Positions 1 through 10,646 of a DNA stretch of 64,000 nucleotides are shown piece after piece. Both the position numbers and the translations under genes were made by a program. The notes under the pieces are model-generated. The model was not told the DNA's origin and made no database searches. It was given only the letters and a program-made list of their open reading frames with translations. The stretch comes from Myxococcales bacterium (GTDB lineage Bacteria; Myxococcota_A; Polyangia; Polyangiales; Polyangiaceae): NCBI GenBank assembly GCA_016703425.1, contig JADJCA010000011.1:248001-312000 (forward strand), read 5' to 3'. Positions within the stretch are counted from its first letter, which is position 1. Each line of letters starts with the position of its first letter.

Positions 1-1
1 G

Positions 2-391
2 TCGTTCGTTGGCCACCACGAGCGCTGGGCGCTGAGCGGCCCGGAGAACGAGCTCCGCGCCGCCTTCGGCGAGCGCTACTGGAGCATGCGGCCCGTGGCC
101 ATCCGAGAGAAAGACCGACTCGGCATGGAGGACGGCCGGAACAACCGCGTCCGCGACGTCGACCTGTCGACCCGGGCGGAGCTCGACTTCAACATGCAGA
201 TTGGGTCGCCGCTCGCGCTAAGCGGTCTCCCCCTCGCCACGCACCTGAGCGTTGAGCCGAAGGATCGAGCGGCGGTGCGCGCCGACGCCGAACGCGTCCC
301 CAACGCGGAGCTTCAGTGGACGTGCGGCCTCCGCGCCACCGACGTCGTCATGGAGAAGAGGGTCCCGATGTTCTGCTCGCGCTTCGAATAG
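2..391 (+). CDS. Unknown protein, 3' part only
   Basis: The reading frame is open from the left edge of the window and ends with TAG at 389-391, so only the last 129 residues are present. The visible part is charged, with no membrane segment and no motif I recognise. It ends in a short segment holding two cysteines (WTCGLR and MFCSRFE). A start at the ATG at 86 is possible, but the same frame codes sensibly upstream of it (residues SFVGHHERWALSGPENEL), so I take this as a truncated gene. Function unknown. Confidence 0.6.
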   Translation, partial: SFVGHHERWALSGPENELRAAFGERYWSMRPVAIREKDRLGMEDGRNNRVRDVDLSTRAELDFNMQIGSPLALSGLPLATHLSVEPKDRAAVRADAERVPNAELQWTCGLRATDVVMEKRVPMFCSRFE

Positions 392-501
392 CAAGGGCTG
401 CCCCGCCCTCGCGGGGCTTCCTCGTTGGTTGGTCGTCGCTCACGTTGAACGACACCCAAAGATGTGATCCCCGCCCTATCGGGGCCCGCTAGCCTCTCGC
501 G

Positions 502-1497
502 ATGCGCACTCCCCGCTCCTTGTTCGCGTCCAGCCTTCTCCTCGCCTCGTCGGTTGCCGTCGCCGCCGCGTCTGGCTGCTCCGACGACGAGACCACGCCT
601 TCGCCAGCGGCCGCGACCGATGCGTCAACCAGCGGCGACGCGCCCACGGGGGCGGACTCCTCAAGCGCGAGCGACGGCTCGACGGCGAACGACGGTGGCA
701 GCGGCGACGCCGGCGGACTCGACGCGACGCCAAGCGCGGACGCCGCCCCCGACAGTGCGACCGCCACCGGTGGTCCCTTCGGACTCGTCTACTCGGGCAA
801 GTTCAACGGTATCGACAACCGCGTCGTCACCGCGACGCTGAACGGCGCCGGCGAATTGCGCGGGTACACGTTCAGCGCCAACGAAGCGCCTGTCGTCCTC
901 ACGGCCAGCGTCGGCGACGTCTTCGCCGACGGCTTCGCCAACGCGGGACGCTGGCACAGCGGCACCGTCGGCGGACCGTTCTACGATGACGGCGGCGTGA
1001 AGACGCTCTCGGCGACGGAGGCGCAACACTACGGCCTCGCGCGTGTGAAGCCCGCGTTTCCAGCGACCGGCAGCGCAACCTACACGCTCGTTGGCTCGAC
1101 CAAGCCCACGATCGGTGACGGCTCAAAGCCCGTCGGCAACGTCACCGCCGGGAGCCTCACGGCGACCTTTGGCGGTGCCGCCGGCACCGTCGTCGGCTTC
1201 TCGCTCAGCCTGACGATGGACGACGGCTCCTTCGACCTCGTTGGCAATGGCGGCTCGAGCAATGTCGGCGACGCTGGCACGCCGTACACCTCCGGCGACG
1301 CTGGCTTCTACTTCGCGGCGCCCGGAATGGTCGTCTCGACCGACGCCGGCGCGTGTCCCTCCGGCACGTGCACCTCGACGGCAAGTCGCATCACCTTCGC
1401 CGGTCCGAACCTGGAGCGCATCGTCCTCGCGTTCGTCTTCGGTCCGGGGTCGCTGACGGGAGCGCGTCGCGGGGTCGCCGTGTTCCAGCGACAATAG
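502..1497 (+). CDS. Secreted lipoprotein of unknown function
   Basis: A 331-residue protein with a lipoprotein signal peptide: Met-Arg-Thr-Pro-Arg, a hydrophobic stretch to about residue 25, then a lipobox ending AASGC at about residues 22-26. A low-complexity Ser/Asp/Ala/Thr/Gly linker to about residue 88 should hold the globular domain away from the membrane. That domain, about residues 90-331, is rich in Gly, Thr and Val and looks beta-rich; it contains two cysteines close together near its C-terminus (CPSGTC). No catalytic motif or known family was recognised. It stands alone, with a hemerythrin-like gene about 120 bases downstream. Confidence 0.7.
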   Translation: MRTPRSLFASSLLLASSVAVAAASGCSDDETTPSPAAATDASTSGDAPTGADSSSASDGSTANDGGSGDAGGLDATPSADAAPDSATATGGPFGLVYSGKFNGIDNRVVTATLNGAGELRGYTFSANEAPVVLTASVGDVFADGFANAGRWHSGTVGGPFYDDGGVKTLSATEAQHYGLARVKPAFPATGSATYTLVGSTKPTIGDGSKPVGNVTAGSLTATFGGAAGTVVGFSLSLTMDDGSFDLVGNGGSSNVGDAGTPYTSGDAGFYFAAPGMVVSTDAGACPSGTCTSTASRITFAGPNLERIVLAFVFGPGSLTGARRGVAVFQRQ

Positions 1498-1614
1498 GCC
1501 CAGCGTGCCGAGCGGGACCGCGCAGATCGTGCTCGCCCGGAGGTGCGTCGCGCCAAATTCGCGCGCGCCTCGGGACGCGTCGATTCCGCGTTGTCGCCGA
1601 CGTACACTGAGCGA

Positions 1615-2100
1615 GTGGGCGCGGAGAGCGAAAGAGGAGGGGCTAGCCCGTCGAGCGTCGGGTCTCCGCGGACGGCTGCGGAGATCCGCGAGCGCATCCT
1701 GGCCGAGCACCGGGAGCTTCGCGAACTCTTGGCCGAGGTGCTCACGCTCTCGCGTACCGTGGCCTCGCGCGACGACGAGGAGTCGCTCAAACTCGCCGTG
1801 CGAGCCCTCGTCTTGGTCTTCGGAGAGCACCTGCGCTCCGAAGAAGCGGTCCTCGTGCCGACGCTCGAGCGCGTCGAGCCGTGGGGCCCCGCGCGCGTGG
1901 AACGGCTCGACGAAGAGCACGCAACGCAACGGGCGATGCTGAAGGACATCTTTGCCAGCATCGGCAAGCTCGACGATCGGACGCAGCTCGCCGAACGGGC
2001 CGCGGCCTTCGCCACGCGCCTCCTCGACGACATGAACGAAGAAGAGGCGGACTTGCTGACACCAACGATCTTCCACGACGCGATCCTCGTCGTCGACTAA
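1615..2100 (+). CDS. Hemerythrin-like (HHE) domain protein
   Basis: A cytoplasmic helical protein of about 161 residues from the GTG at 1615. The same frame is open back to 1543, but the extra residues look non-coding. After a short Ser/Gly-rich leader, residues 24-150 form the HHE pattern of the hemerythrin-like fold: His in EHRELR near residue 32, the GEHLRSEE segment near 72-76 and EEHATQR near 102. These are the positions that carry metal ligands in the family. Members bind O2 or NO at a di-iron site, or sense metals and redox state. A second hemerythrin-like gene lies at 28467. Specific function cannot be told from sequence. Confidence 0.7.
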   Translation: MGAESERGGASPSSVGSPRTAAEIRERILAEHRELRELLAEVLTLSRTVASRDDEESLKLAVRALVLVFGEHLRSEEAVLVPTLERVEPWGPARVERLDEEHATQRAMLKDIFASIGKLDDRTQLAERAAAFATRLLDDMNEEEADLLTPTIFHDAILVVD

Positions 2101-2148
2101 GGCGCGTTGCCCGTTGAATGCCGCCCCGTCCGCGGCTACGACGGTCGC

Positions 2149-3258
2149 ATGAACCGACTGTTCCTCGCGCCCGTTGCCCTCTTGGTCCTCGCTTGCGGTG
2201 CCGCCGAGGCGACGCCAGTGGCGCCGCCACCACCGCCGCCCGTCGCGACCACGCCGCCCGTTGCCGCCGCACCGGTGCCCGTCAAGGCGCCCGAGCCCAC
2301 GGCTGAAGAGAAGAAGAAGGCTGACGACGCGCGCCAGCTCAAAGAAGATCGCGCCAAGTGGGAAGAGGACCACAAGCTCGAGCTCGCGCGTTGGAACGCG
2401 GAGCTTCACGCTGAGGCAAAGGCCCTCGCGGACAAGAGCTTCCCCAACCTCAAAGCGGCCCTCACGGCAGCGATGGCGGGCCACCACCGCAAGCCCGGCG
2501 CCGCCGAACGCGACAAGTCGCGACACCCGCTGGAGACGCTCGAGTTCTTCGGCCTCAAACCCACCATGACCGTCATCGACGTCGGCCCCGGCGAAGGTTG
2601 GTACACCGAGCTCTTGGCGCCCGTGCTCGCAAAGGGTGGAAAGTACATCGGCACCTCCGCCGACCCGAACGGTCCCGCGGACGCGCGTGGCACCTTCTAC
2701 GGCCAGCGGTTCAAGAGCTTCTTGGAGAAGGCGCCGGAGCTCTACGGCAAGGTGCAGACGATGGTCGTCGACGGAAAAGCGCCGAAGCTCGCGGCCGACG
2801 GCACCGTCGACATGGTCCTCATCATGCGCGGCGTGCACGGCATGAAGGGCGGCGGCACCTACGGCGCATGGCTCTCCGAAATCCACCGTGCGCTGAAGCC
2901 GGGCGGCGTCCTCGGCATCGAGGAGCACCGCGCCCTCGAGGGCGCGAACCCCGACGAGAGCGCGAAGAAGGGCTACATGCCGGAGAAGTGGGTCATCGAG
3001 CAAACGGAAGCGGCGGGCTTCAAGCTCGAGAAGAAGTCAGAGCTCAACGCGAACAAGAACGACACCAAGGACTACCCGGAGGGCGTCTGGACGCTCCCGC
3101 CGACGCTTCGACTGAAGGAGCAGGACCGGGCGAAGTACGTCGCCATCGGCGAGAGCGACCGGATGACCCTGAAGTTCGTGAAGGTGAAGCCCGCGACCGA
3201 CAAAGCCGACAAGCCCGCGCCGGCCAAAGCTCCGGCGAAACCCGCCGCGAAGAAGTAA
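2149..3258 (+). CDS. Exported class I SAM-methyltransferase-like lipoprotein
   Basis: The ATG at 2149 gives a 369-residue protein with a lipoprotein signal (hydrophobic run, then LACG at about residues 14-17). A Pro/Ala/Val linker follows, then a charged helical segment (about residues 55-110). The C-terminal 240 residues are a Rossmann methyltransferase-like domain. Motif I is visible as VIDVGPGEGWYTELLAP, followed by a post-I acidic region and HRALKPGGVLGIEEH. This matches the family annotated as predicted (exported) methyltransferases. A Lys/Ala/Pro-rich tail ends the protein. The odd point is an SAM-type fold behind an export signal, since SAM is cytoplasmic. Confidence 0.75.
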   Translation: MNRLFLAPVALLVLACGAAEATPVAPPPPPPVATTPPVAAAPVPVKAPEPTAEEKKKADDARQLKEDRAKWEEDHKLELARWNAELHAEAKALADKSFPNLKAALTAAMAGHHRKPGAAERDKSRHPLETLEFFGLKPTMTVIDVGPGEGWYTELLAPVLAKGGKYIGTSADPNGPADARGTFYGQRFKSFLEKAPELYGKVQTMVVDGKAPKLAADGTVDMVLIMRGVHGMKGGGTYGAWLSEIHRALKPGGVLGIEEHRALEGANPDESAKKGYMPEKWVIEQTEAAGFKLEKKSELNANKNDTKDYPEGVWTLPPTLRLKEQDRAKYVAIGESDRMTLKFVKVKPATDKADKPAPAKAPAKPAAKK

Positions 3259-3495
3259 CGGGCCGCGGGCCGCGGACAAATCCAGGCTCCTTGCAGCAAT
3301 TGGGCACGATGTAGCCACGGCGCGCACGAGCTTGAGGCGATCCACCGATGGGGTGGCGGCCTCGGGCGCGTGCCACCTGCGTCACCCTTTTTCGCTGAGC
3401 CCGTTACGCCACGACGCGACCTCATGGTGTTGGGCGAGACGGGCGTGAGGCACTTGTGTTGCAGCGTGCACGATCCTCTGCCCCCTGGAGGATCG

Positions 3496-4671
3496 ATGCC
3501 CCGTTCGTCCGCGCTCCCGTCCTTGCTCGCGTTGCTCGCGTCGTTCGCGCTCTTGGCCTGCTCTGCCGAGACGCCGGCCCCGGACGTTCCGCCGCTCGTT
3601 CCGGGCCAAGGCGGCGGCGCGCCGAACCCCGGCGCCAGCGCCGGCGCGAGCGACACGACCAGCGGGGTCGGGGCGGCGCCCGGGTCGCCGACGCCCTTGC
3701 CAACAGCGCCGCCTCTGGTCGGCCCCAACGCGCCCGCAGAACCAACCCCCCGCGACATGGCCAAGGCGTCTTGGTCGCCCATGAGCACGGTTGGCGCGCC
3801 CGCCGACGCCGAGTGCCCTTCAGCCGTGTGGACCGGCTCGAAGATGCTCGTGGTGGGTGGCTCCCACAGCCGCACGCTCGTCACGGCCTACGACCCCGTG
3901 ACCGACACGTGGTCCTCGCTTCCGTCGAACAACATGCCGCCGGGTCGCGTCGAGGCGTCGGCCGTTTGGACCGGCTCGAAGCTCATTCAGTGGGGCGGCC
4001 GACAAGTCACCGCCGGTTGCTCGCCGTTCTGTTGGTACTACGAAGGCTACACGTACGATCCCGACAAGGGCTCTTGGACTCAGAACGCCAACGCCCCCGT
4101 CGTCGACGGGTTGTACTTTGCACGTTTTGGTCACGCGGCCGTGTGGACCGGCACGAAGATGTTCGTCTACGGAGGGAACTTCCCCTCCATCGTGTTCGGC
4201 CTCGCACAAACCTACGACCCAACGAGCAATCAATGGGCTGCGGCTCCGACCGCACCCGAGGCCCGCTCGATGGTCGCGGGCACGATGATGGGGGACAAGG
4301 CGCTCTTTTGGGGCGGCGCCGACTCCGTTGATCCGTCGACGGCCGCTGCGGCCTACGAGGCAGTGGTCTTTGATCCGACCACCCAGAAGTGGTCCGCGGC
4401 GCTCAAGCCTTCGCCGCTCAAGCCTCGCGCCGGCGTCTCGCTCGTGTGGACCGGGCGAGAAGCCGTCGTTTGGGGTGGGACGCTCGGCGCCGAGACCTTC
4501 GGCGACGGCGCAGCCTACAACCCACAAACCGGTGTTTGGAGCGTGCTTCCCAACAAGGGAGCGCCCTCGGCGCGCCGCTGCGCGGCGTCCGTGTGGACCG
4601 GCAAGGAGACCATCGTGTGGGGCGGCGTCTCCGGAGGAACGGCGCAAGCGTCGGGCGCCATCCTCCGCTGA
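3496..4671 (+). CDS. Kelch-repeat beta-propeller lipoprotein
   Basis: Start is the ATG at 3496, preceded by GGAGG at 3487-3491; the frame is open further upstream but the lipoprotein signal begins here. The signal ends LLACS at about residue 20, then a Pro/Gly/Ala-rich linker runs to about residue 90. The rest carries at least five kelch-type blades, each with a core like AVWTGSKMLVVGG (variants VWTGSKLIQWGG, VWTGTKMFVYGG, VWTGREAVVWGG, VWTGKETIVWGG) followed by YDP..D.W. Such propellers bind ligands or other proteins. No catalytic residues are evident. Likely anchored to the cell envelope. Confidence 0.8.
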   Translation: MPRSSALPSLLALLASFALLACSAETPAPDVPPLVPGQGGGAPNPGASAGASDTTSGVGAAPGSPTPLPTAPPLVGPNAPAEPTPRDMAKASWSPMSTVGAPADAECPSAVWTGSKMLVVGGSHSRTLVTAYDPVTDTWSSLPSNNMPPGRVEASAVWTGSKLIQWGGRQVTAGCSPFCWYYEGYTYDPDKGSWTQNANAPVVDGLYFARFGHAAVWTGTKMFVYGGNFPSIVFGLAQTYDPTSNQWAAAPTAPEARSMVAGTMMGDKALFWGGADSVDPSTAAAAYEAVVFDPTTQKWSAALKPSPLKPRAGVSLVWTGREAVVWGGTLGAETFGDGAAYNPQTGVWSVLPNKGAPSARRCAASVWTGKETIVWGGVSGGTAQASGAILR

Positions 4672-4762
4672 ACAAATCTCGACGCGCCCTCGATTCCTTT
4701 AAAAGGGGACCATCTTAGTCTTCTTTGATGCCGCGCTACGCAGCGGCGGATACGCTCGCGGC

Positions 4763-5763
4763 ATGCCGTTGGGGGCTTCGAGCAACCTGTTCCGCCTCGT
4801 TCTTGAGGCGTCGCCTACGGGAATGCTCATGGCCGACGAAGACGGCATCGTCGTGCTCGTCAACGAGGCGACGGAGCGGCTCTTCGGCTACTCACGCGAC
4901 GATCTCGTGGGCCTGCCGCTGGAGGTCTTGGTGCCGGCACGGTTTCGCGCGGGCCACCCCGCGCTTCGCAAGGACTACGCGGAGAGCCCGCGCATCCGCG
5001 CCATGGCGGAGAGCCGCGACCTCTACGGCGTCGCCAAGAACGGCGAGGAAATTCCCCTCGAGATCCGTTTGAACCCCGTGACCATGGAGGGGCGTCGCTA
5101 CGTCCTCAGCAGCATCGTCAACGTCAGCGAGCGAAAGCTCGCGGCGGCGGCCCTCGAGGCCTCGCTGAAGGAGAAGGAGACGCTCCTTCGCGAGGTTCAT
5201 CATCGGGTGAAGAACAACCTGCAGGTCATCTCGAGCCTGTTGAACCTCCAAGCGGCCACGAGCGACGAGCAGCTGAAGGACAGGCTCCTCCAGGTTCGCG
5301 ATCGCATCCATTCCATCGCCATGATCCACGAGAGCCTTTACGGCGCCGTCGATCTGGCTCGCGTCAACTTCGCCGACTACCTAAGGCGACTAACCACCAA
5401 CCTCGGGGGCCTCGGGGCCGGGCGCACCGAGATCACCGTCGACGCGGAGGGCGTGATGGTCCCGCTCGACGTCGCTGTGCCGTGCGGCCTCATCGTGAAC
5501 GAGCTGGTCACCAACGCCGTGAAGCACGGGATTGGGCAGCGGAACGGTTGCGTTCGCATCGTGGCCACGCACCCGAACGACGCGGGCCCGCTAACGCTCA
5601 CCGTGAGAGACAACGGCGTCGGCCTACCCGACGGACTCGATCCGACGACTGGGGGAAACATGGGAATGATGATTGTCGCGACGCTCATTCGTCAGCTCGG
5701 CTCCTCGCTTCGAGTCAAGAGAGAGGGGGGCACCGAGATCTCCTTCGACGTCCCGGTGCACCC

Positions 5764-5767
<4 letters not shown>
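4763..5767 (+). CDS. PAS-domain sensor histidine kinase (HisKA_2 type)
   Basis: A soluble 334-residue kinase. Residues 8-125 form a PAS domain (sensor; ligand unknown). Residues about 135-215 are the HisKA_2 dimerisation and phosphoacceptor segment, with the block EVHHRVKNNLQVISSLL; His147 is the likely phosphorylated residue. Residues about 240-334 are the ATP-binding domain with N-box NELVTNAVKHG and G1 box DNGVGLP. No membrane segment. Its TGA overlaps the GTG of the following hybrid kinase (GTGA, 5764-5767), so the two are translationally coupled and probably work in one phosphorelay. Confidence 0.88.
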
Positions 5768-7639
<1,872 letters not shown>

Positions 7640-7668
<29 letters not shown>

Positions 7669-9001
7669 CGCGGGGCTCGCCCAAGTGGGCAGCCCGCGCG
7701 AGGCCCTCTGCGTAGGCCGCGCGGTCGCGGAACGTGCCGCGAACGAAGGCGACGCCGCGGCCATGTTGTTCGAGCGCATCGTGCGTGGCGGCGCCGGGGA
7801 GACACCGCCGCGCCTCGGCGAGCGCGAGACGAAAGGCTGCGGCCTGCTCCTCGGTCTCCCAGAGCGACGCCCACGCGAGCGCGTGCGGGACGCTCGCTTG
7901 CGGCGTTGGAACCGACGGGGAGCCGACAACGAACCGTTCGCCAACGAGGCCACCGAGGAGCGTCGCGCGCTTCCGGCACCGTGATGCGACGAGCTGAGTC
8001 CGGAACTCGCCCAACGAACCGCCTCCTTCGCGCACGAGCCCAGCGGGGATTGGGGGCTCCGGTAGCACTCGCGGCTTGTGACCGCGCAGGAAGGCTTCCG
8101 GGTGCAGGATTTCCATGGTGCTCGTCGGCGGCGCTCGAAAGGCGGCGTCAATGCGCGCCGTGCCGCCCACCTCGTAGAGGCGGGCCACAAAGCGCAGGCC
8201 CGCTAAGTAAGGAAAGAGGGCCTCCTCGCGCTCGTCGTTCGGGGCTCCGAGGACGCGTTGCGAAGCGCCCACCGCGCGCGCGACGGTGGCGCCCGGCAGC
8301 GCGTCGATGGCCCCGAGTGCGCGGGCGAGGAACGTTCCCTCCGCCTCGCCAACGCGACGCGCGGCGAGCCGTTCGCGAAGCAAGACCGCGTCCCCTTCGT
8401 AGAGCGCCTCGGCGGCGAGAGCCTCGTCGGGCGACGCGCCATCGGCGATGAGTCCGAAGTGTTGGTCCTGCAGCGCGTGAACCAGCTCGTGGGCGACGAT
8501 GCCGTCGAAGCGGGAGCGTCCTTCCGACGCGGCGTCGCCGCGGACGATGAGTCGGTGGGTGACGAAGTCGTAGAGTCCGACGTAGCGCTCTTGCGAGGCG
8601 CCGCCGGAAGCCGCGCGCGTGGGGCCCAGCCCAAAGACGCGGGCCACGAGGGCACGCGACGGGTGCGGCGACGACGCGGTGCTCGCGCGCACGCGGCGCA
8701 CGAAGTCGACGCGACCGAGGAGCTCCACCGCAACGGGGCGACGAAAGGCGAGGCCGCGAAGCGCGGTCACCTCGGCGAAGAGCTCCGCGTGCGAGCCCGC
8801 GGGCATGGTCGCTGCCTCTGCGGCGCTCGCGGAGGGCGCCGGCGAGGCGCTAGCCGACGCCTGCGGTGGTGTGTGTCCGGCGTCGGTCCGAGCGGAGCCG
8901 ATCGGTGCCATGGGCGGAACCACGGTGGCGCCACGCGGTGCACAGCCGCCTAGGAGGAGCGCGGCCAGGAGCGCGCGGCCGAGGAGCCAAGGCTGTCCCA
9001 C
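7640..9001 (-). CDS. Zinc-metalloprotease-like lipoprotein (HELVH)
   Basis: A GTG at 9001 gives 453 residues with a clean lipoprotein signal (hydrophobic run ending LLGGC, Cys20); a longer frame to 9118 would run into the divergent gene. An Ala/Ser/Pro linker follows to about residue 70. The domain from 75 onward contains VAHELVHALQDQHF (His171, Glu172, His175), the HExxH zinc site of gluzincin-like proteases. About 25 residues later comes EALYEGDA, where Glu202 is a plausible third ligand. This combination is typical of a widespread, poorly characterised family of secreted zinc-metallopeptidase-like proteins. Substrate unknown. Confidence 0.7.
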
Positions 9002-9038
9002 GCTGACCAGACAGGGCCTTTGCGCCGAAGTTCCCGCC

Positions 9039-9066
9039 TTGTCGGGGGCGGGATTGGCTCTAAATT
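9039..9066 (+). promoter_or_regulatory. Possible sigma-70-type promoter for the Coq4-like gene
   Basis: In the 104-base spacer between divergent genes there is TTGTCG (9039-9044), 16 bases, then TAAATT (9061-9066). It lies about 40 bases before the ATG at 9106. Only a pattern match. Confidence 0.3.
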
Positions 9067-9105
9067 GCCGTCGCGGCCCGACCCGAGCGGGCCTTGCGAG
9101 GGGCG

Positions 9106-9606
9106 ATGACGCGATCAACGACGGTTCGCGAGGCGCGCGACGCGTACCTCGCGGAGAACGGCTTCACCGTGGCCGGCTACGACGAACCCAAGACGGAAGC
9201 GTCGTTCATGGGGATTCGCTTCACGGTGCCAAACACGCCGCGGCATCGCTTCGCGATCATGCTCCACGACCTGCACCACGTGGCCACGGGCTTTGGAACC
9301 GACATCGTCGGCGAGGGGGAGATCTCCGCCTGGGAGCTGAGGCACATTCGAGCGCTCGGGTGGTACGTGGGCGGCATCGTGGCGCTCGGCGCTTTCGCCG
9401 GCGCCGCCGCGGCGCCGCGCCGCGCGTGGGCCGCGTTCCGCGGGATGCGCGGCAAGACCCTCTTTGACTTGGCCCGGACGGAAGCCGAATACGAAGCGCT
9501 GCTGGAGCTCGATGTGAGCGAGCTTCGACGGAGGCTGAACGTACCTCCGGACGGCCTTGCGCGGGGGCCGCGCCACCTGCACCGATACGCGCCGCCGCGG
9601 CCCTAG
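9106..9606 (+). CDS. Coq4-like protein with HDxxHx11E motif
   Basis: 166 residues from ATG 9106. The core reads HDLHHVATGFG then TDIVGEGE. His54, Asp55, His58 and Glu70 reproduce exactly the HDxxH-x11-E metal-binding signature of the Coq4 family, which takes part in ubiquinone biosynthesis. Eukaryotic Coq4 is considerably longer, so this is a compact relative. Residues about 91-105 are hydrophobic (GWYVGGIVALGAFAG) and could dock to the membrane. Divergent from the metalloprotease-like lipoprotein. The family link rests on this motif and the surrounding pattern; a role in quinone metabolism is inference. Confidence 0.6.
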   Translation: MTRSTTVREARDAYLAENGFTVAGYDEPKTEASFMGIRFTVPNTPRHRFAIMLHDLHHVATGFGTDIVGEGEISAWELRHIRALGWYVGGIVALGAFAGAAAAPRRAWAAFRGMRGKTLFDLARTEAEYEALLELDVSELRRRLNVPPDGLARGPRHLHRYAPPRP

Positions 9607-9658
9607 ATGGGCGTCGATTTTGTGATCCATCGGCGGTCCTCGGGCCATGATCGCCGCG

Positions 9659-10609
9659 ATGAGTCAGAACGCGATGGCTTGCTCTCGCTGCGGTGCACCG
9701 ACTTGGGCCGGTGCGGCATGCGCACGATGCGGAGCTCCGCCGGCGGGCGCCCCGGCGCAGGGGTATGGCCCTTCGCATGCCCAAGGCGCGCCGCCCAACG
9801 CCTATGGTCCGCCGGGCGCGCACGGCGGTCCCCCATTTGGAGCGGCCCCACCGGGCCCAGGCCCCTACGGGGCGCCGGGTATGGCGGGCGGGATGGGCCC
9901 GGGCATGCCGGTGAACCCCGCCGCCGCGATGTTCGTAAACGCCATGGGTCAGGTGCCGGGGGCTGGCCGCAAGAGCAGCGTGCTTCCGATCCTTGGGGTC
10001 GTCTTGGTCGTGCTCCTCGTGGGTGCCGGGAGCGTCGCCTTCGCGTTCTTGAAAGGCAGCTTGTTCCAGCCCAAAGGAACGGCCAACGCGAAAGACTTCG
10101 GCATCGATCCCGCGAGGGCGACGCCCGAGGCGATCCTCACGGCCGCCACCAAGCTCGCGAAGGGCTGGCGCTCCGACGCTCAATTCCGAGCGCTCTCCGT
10201 CAACGGCCTCCGTGTCGACGGCACCGTTGACCTCACATCGGGCAACGCGCAGGTCGAGTTTTTCTCTCCGTCGCGCGTCGCGGCCTTCACCGAGAAGGGG
10301 CGCCAAGATTCAGTGAAGAAGTTCGCCTTCAACAGCGAGCGCATCGTCTTCAAAGATCGCTGGGACGTGAAGAAGAAGCCTTGGAAGTTCGTGCAGGCCA
10401 CGCCAACGCCGAGCTGCCCCAGCAGCGAGCTAGGCAAGGTTCTCAAGGCCGCCGGAGCGAAGGCCGACGCAAAGGGCATCCTCGCCGTTCATCCGCGTTA
10501 TGGGGCGACCTACAAGGTGAACATGGGTCCCTTGAACAAGTGGTATTCGCTCACCGACTGCAAGGAGCTCTTCTCCGCCGGCAGCGGCTCCGCCGACGAC
10601 GACGAATGA
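9659..10609 (+). CDS. Zinc-ribbon membrane protein of unknown function
   Basis: 316 residues from ATG 9659; an in-frame ATG at 9647 is an alternative. The N-terminus is a two-knuckle zinc ribbon (CSRC at 8-11 and CARC at 21-24). A long Gly/Pro/Ala-rich linker follows (to about 100), then one membrane helix (about 107-130, LPILGVVLVVLLVGAG). The C-terminal domain of about 185 residues includes a pair of cysteines. Proteins built zinc ribbon, linker, single helix, outside domain are common in myxobacteria and usually uncharacterised. Followed after 37 bases by a permease gene, with a hairpin between. Confidence 0.6.
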   Translation: MSQNAMACSRCGAPTWAGAACARCGAPPAGAPAQGYGPSHAQGAPPNAYGPPGAHGGPPFGAAPPGPGPYGAPGMAGGMGPGMPVNPAAAMFVNAMGQVPGAGRKSSVLPILGVVLVVLLVGAGSVAFAFLKGSLFQPKGTANAKDFGIDPARATPEAILTAATKLAKGWRSDAQFRALSVNGLRVDGTVDLTSGNAQVEFFSPSRVAAFTEKGRQDSVKKFAFNSERIVFKDRWDVKKKPWKFVQATPTPSCPSSELGKVLKAAGAKADAKGILAVHPRYGATYKVNMGPLNKWYSLTDCKELFSAGSGSADDDE

Positions 10610-10621
10610 GCGCGCGAAGAC

Positions 10622-10643
10622 GCTGTCGGCTCCGTCCGACAGC
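10622..10643. terminator. Perfect 8-bp stem-loop between two genes
   Basis: GCTGTCGG (10622-10629), 6-base loop, CCGACAGC (10636-10643). It starts 12 bases after the upstream stop and ends directly before the TTG/ATG starts of the permease (10644/10647). There is no T-run, so it may act as an attenuator or mRNA-stability element rather than a simple terminator, and it could mask the ribosome site. Confidence 0.4.
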
Positions 10644-10646
10644 TTG

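Noticed and set aside
1123..3003. A 626-codon open frame on the minus strand
   Set aside because: It is antisense to three well-supported genes, has no motif and shows the Arg/Gly-rich composition of a GC-driven shadow frame.
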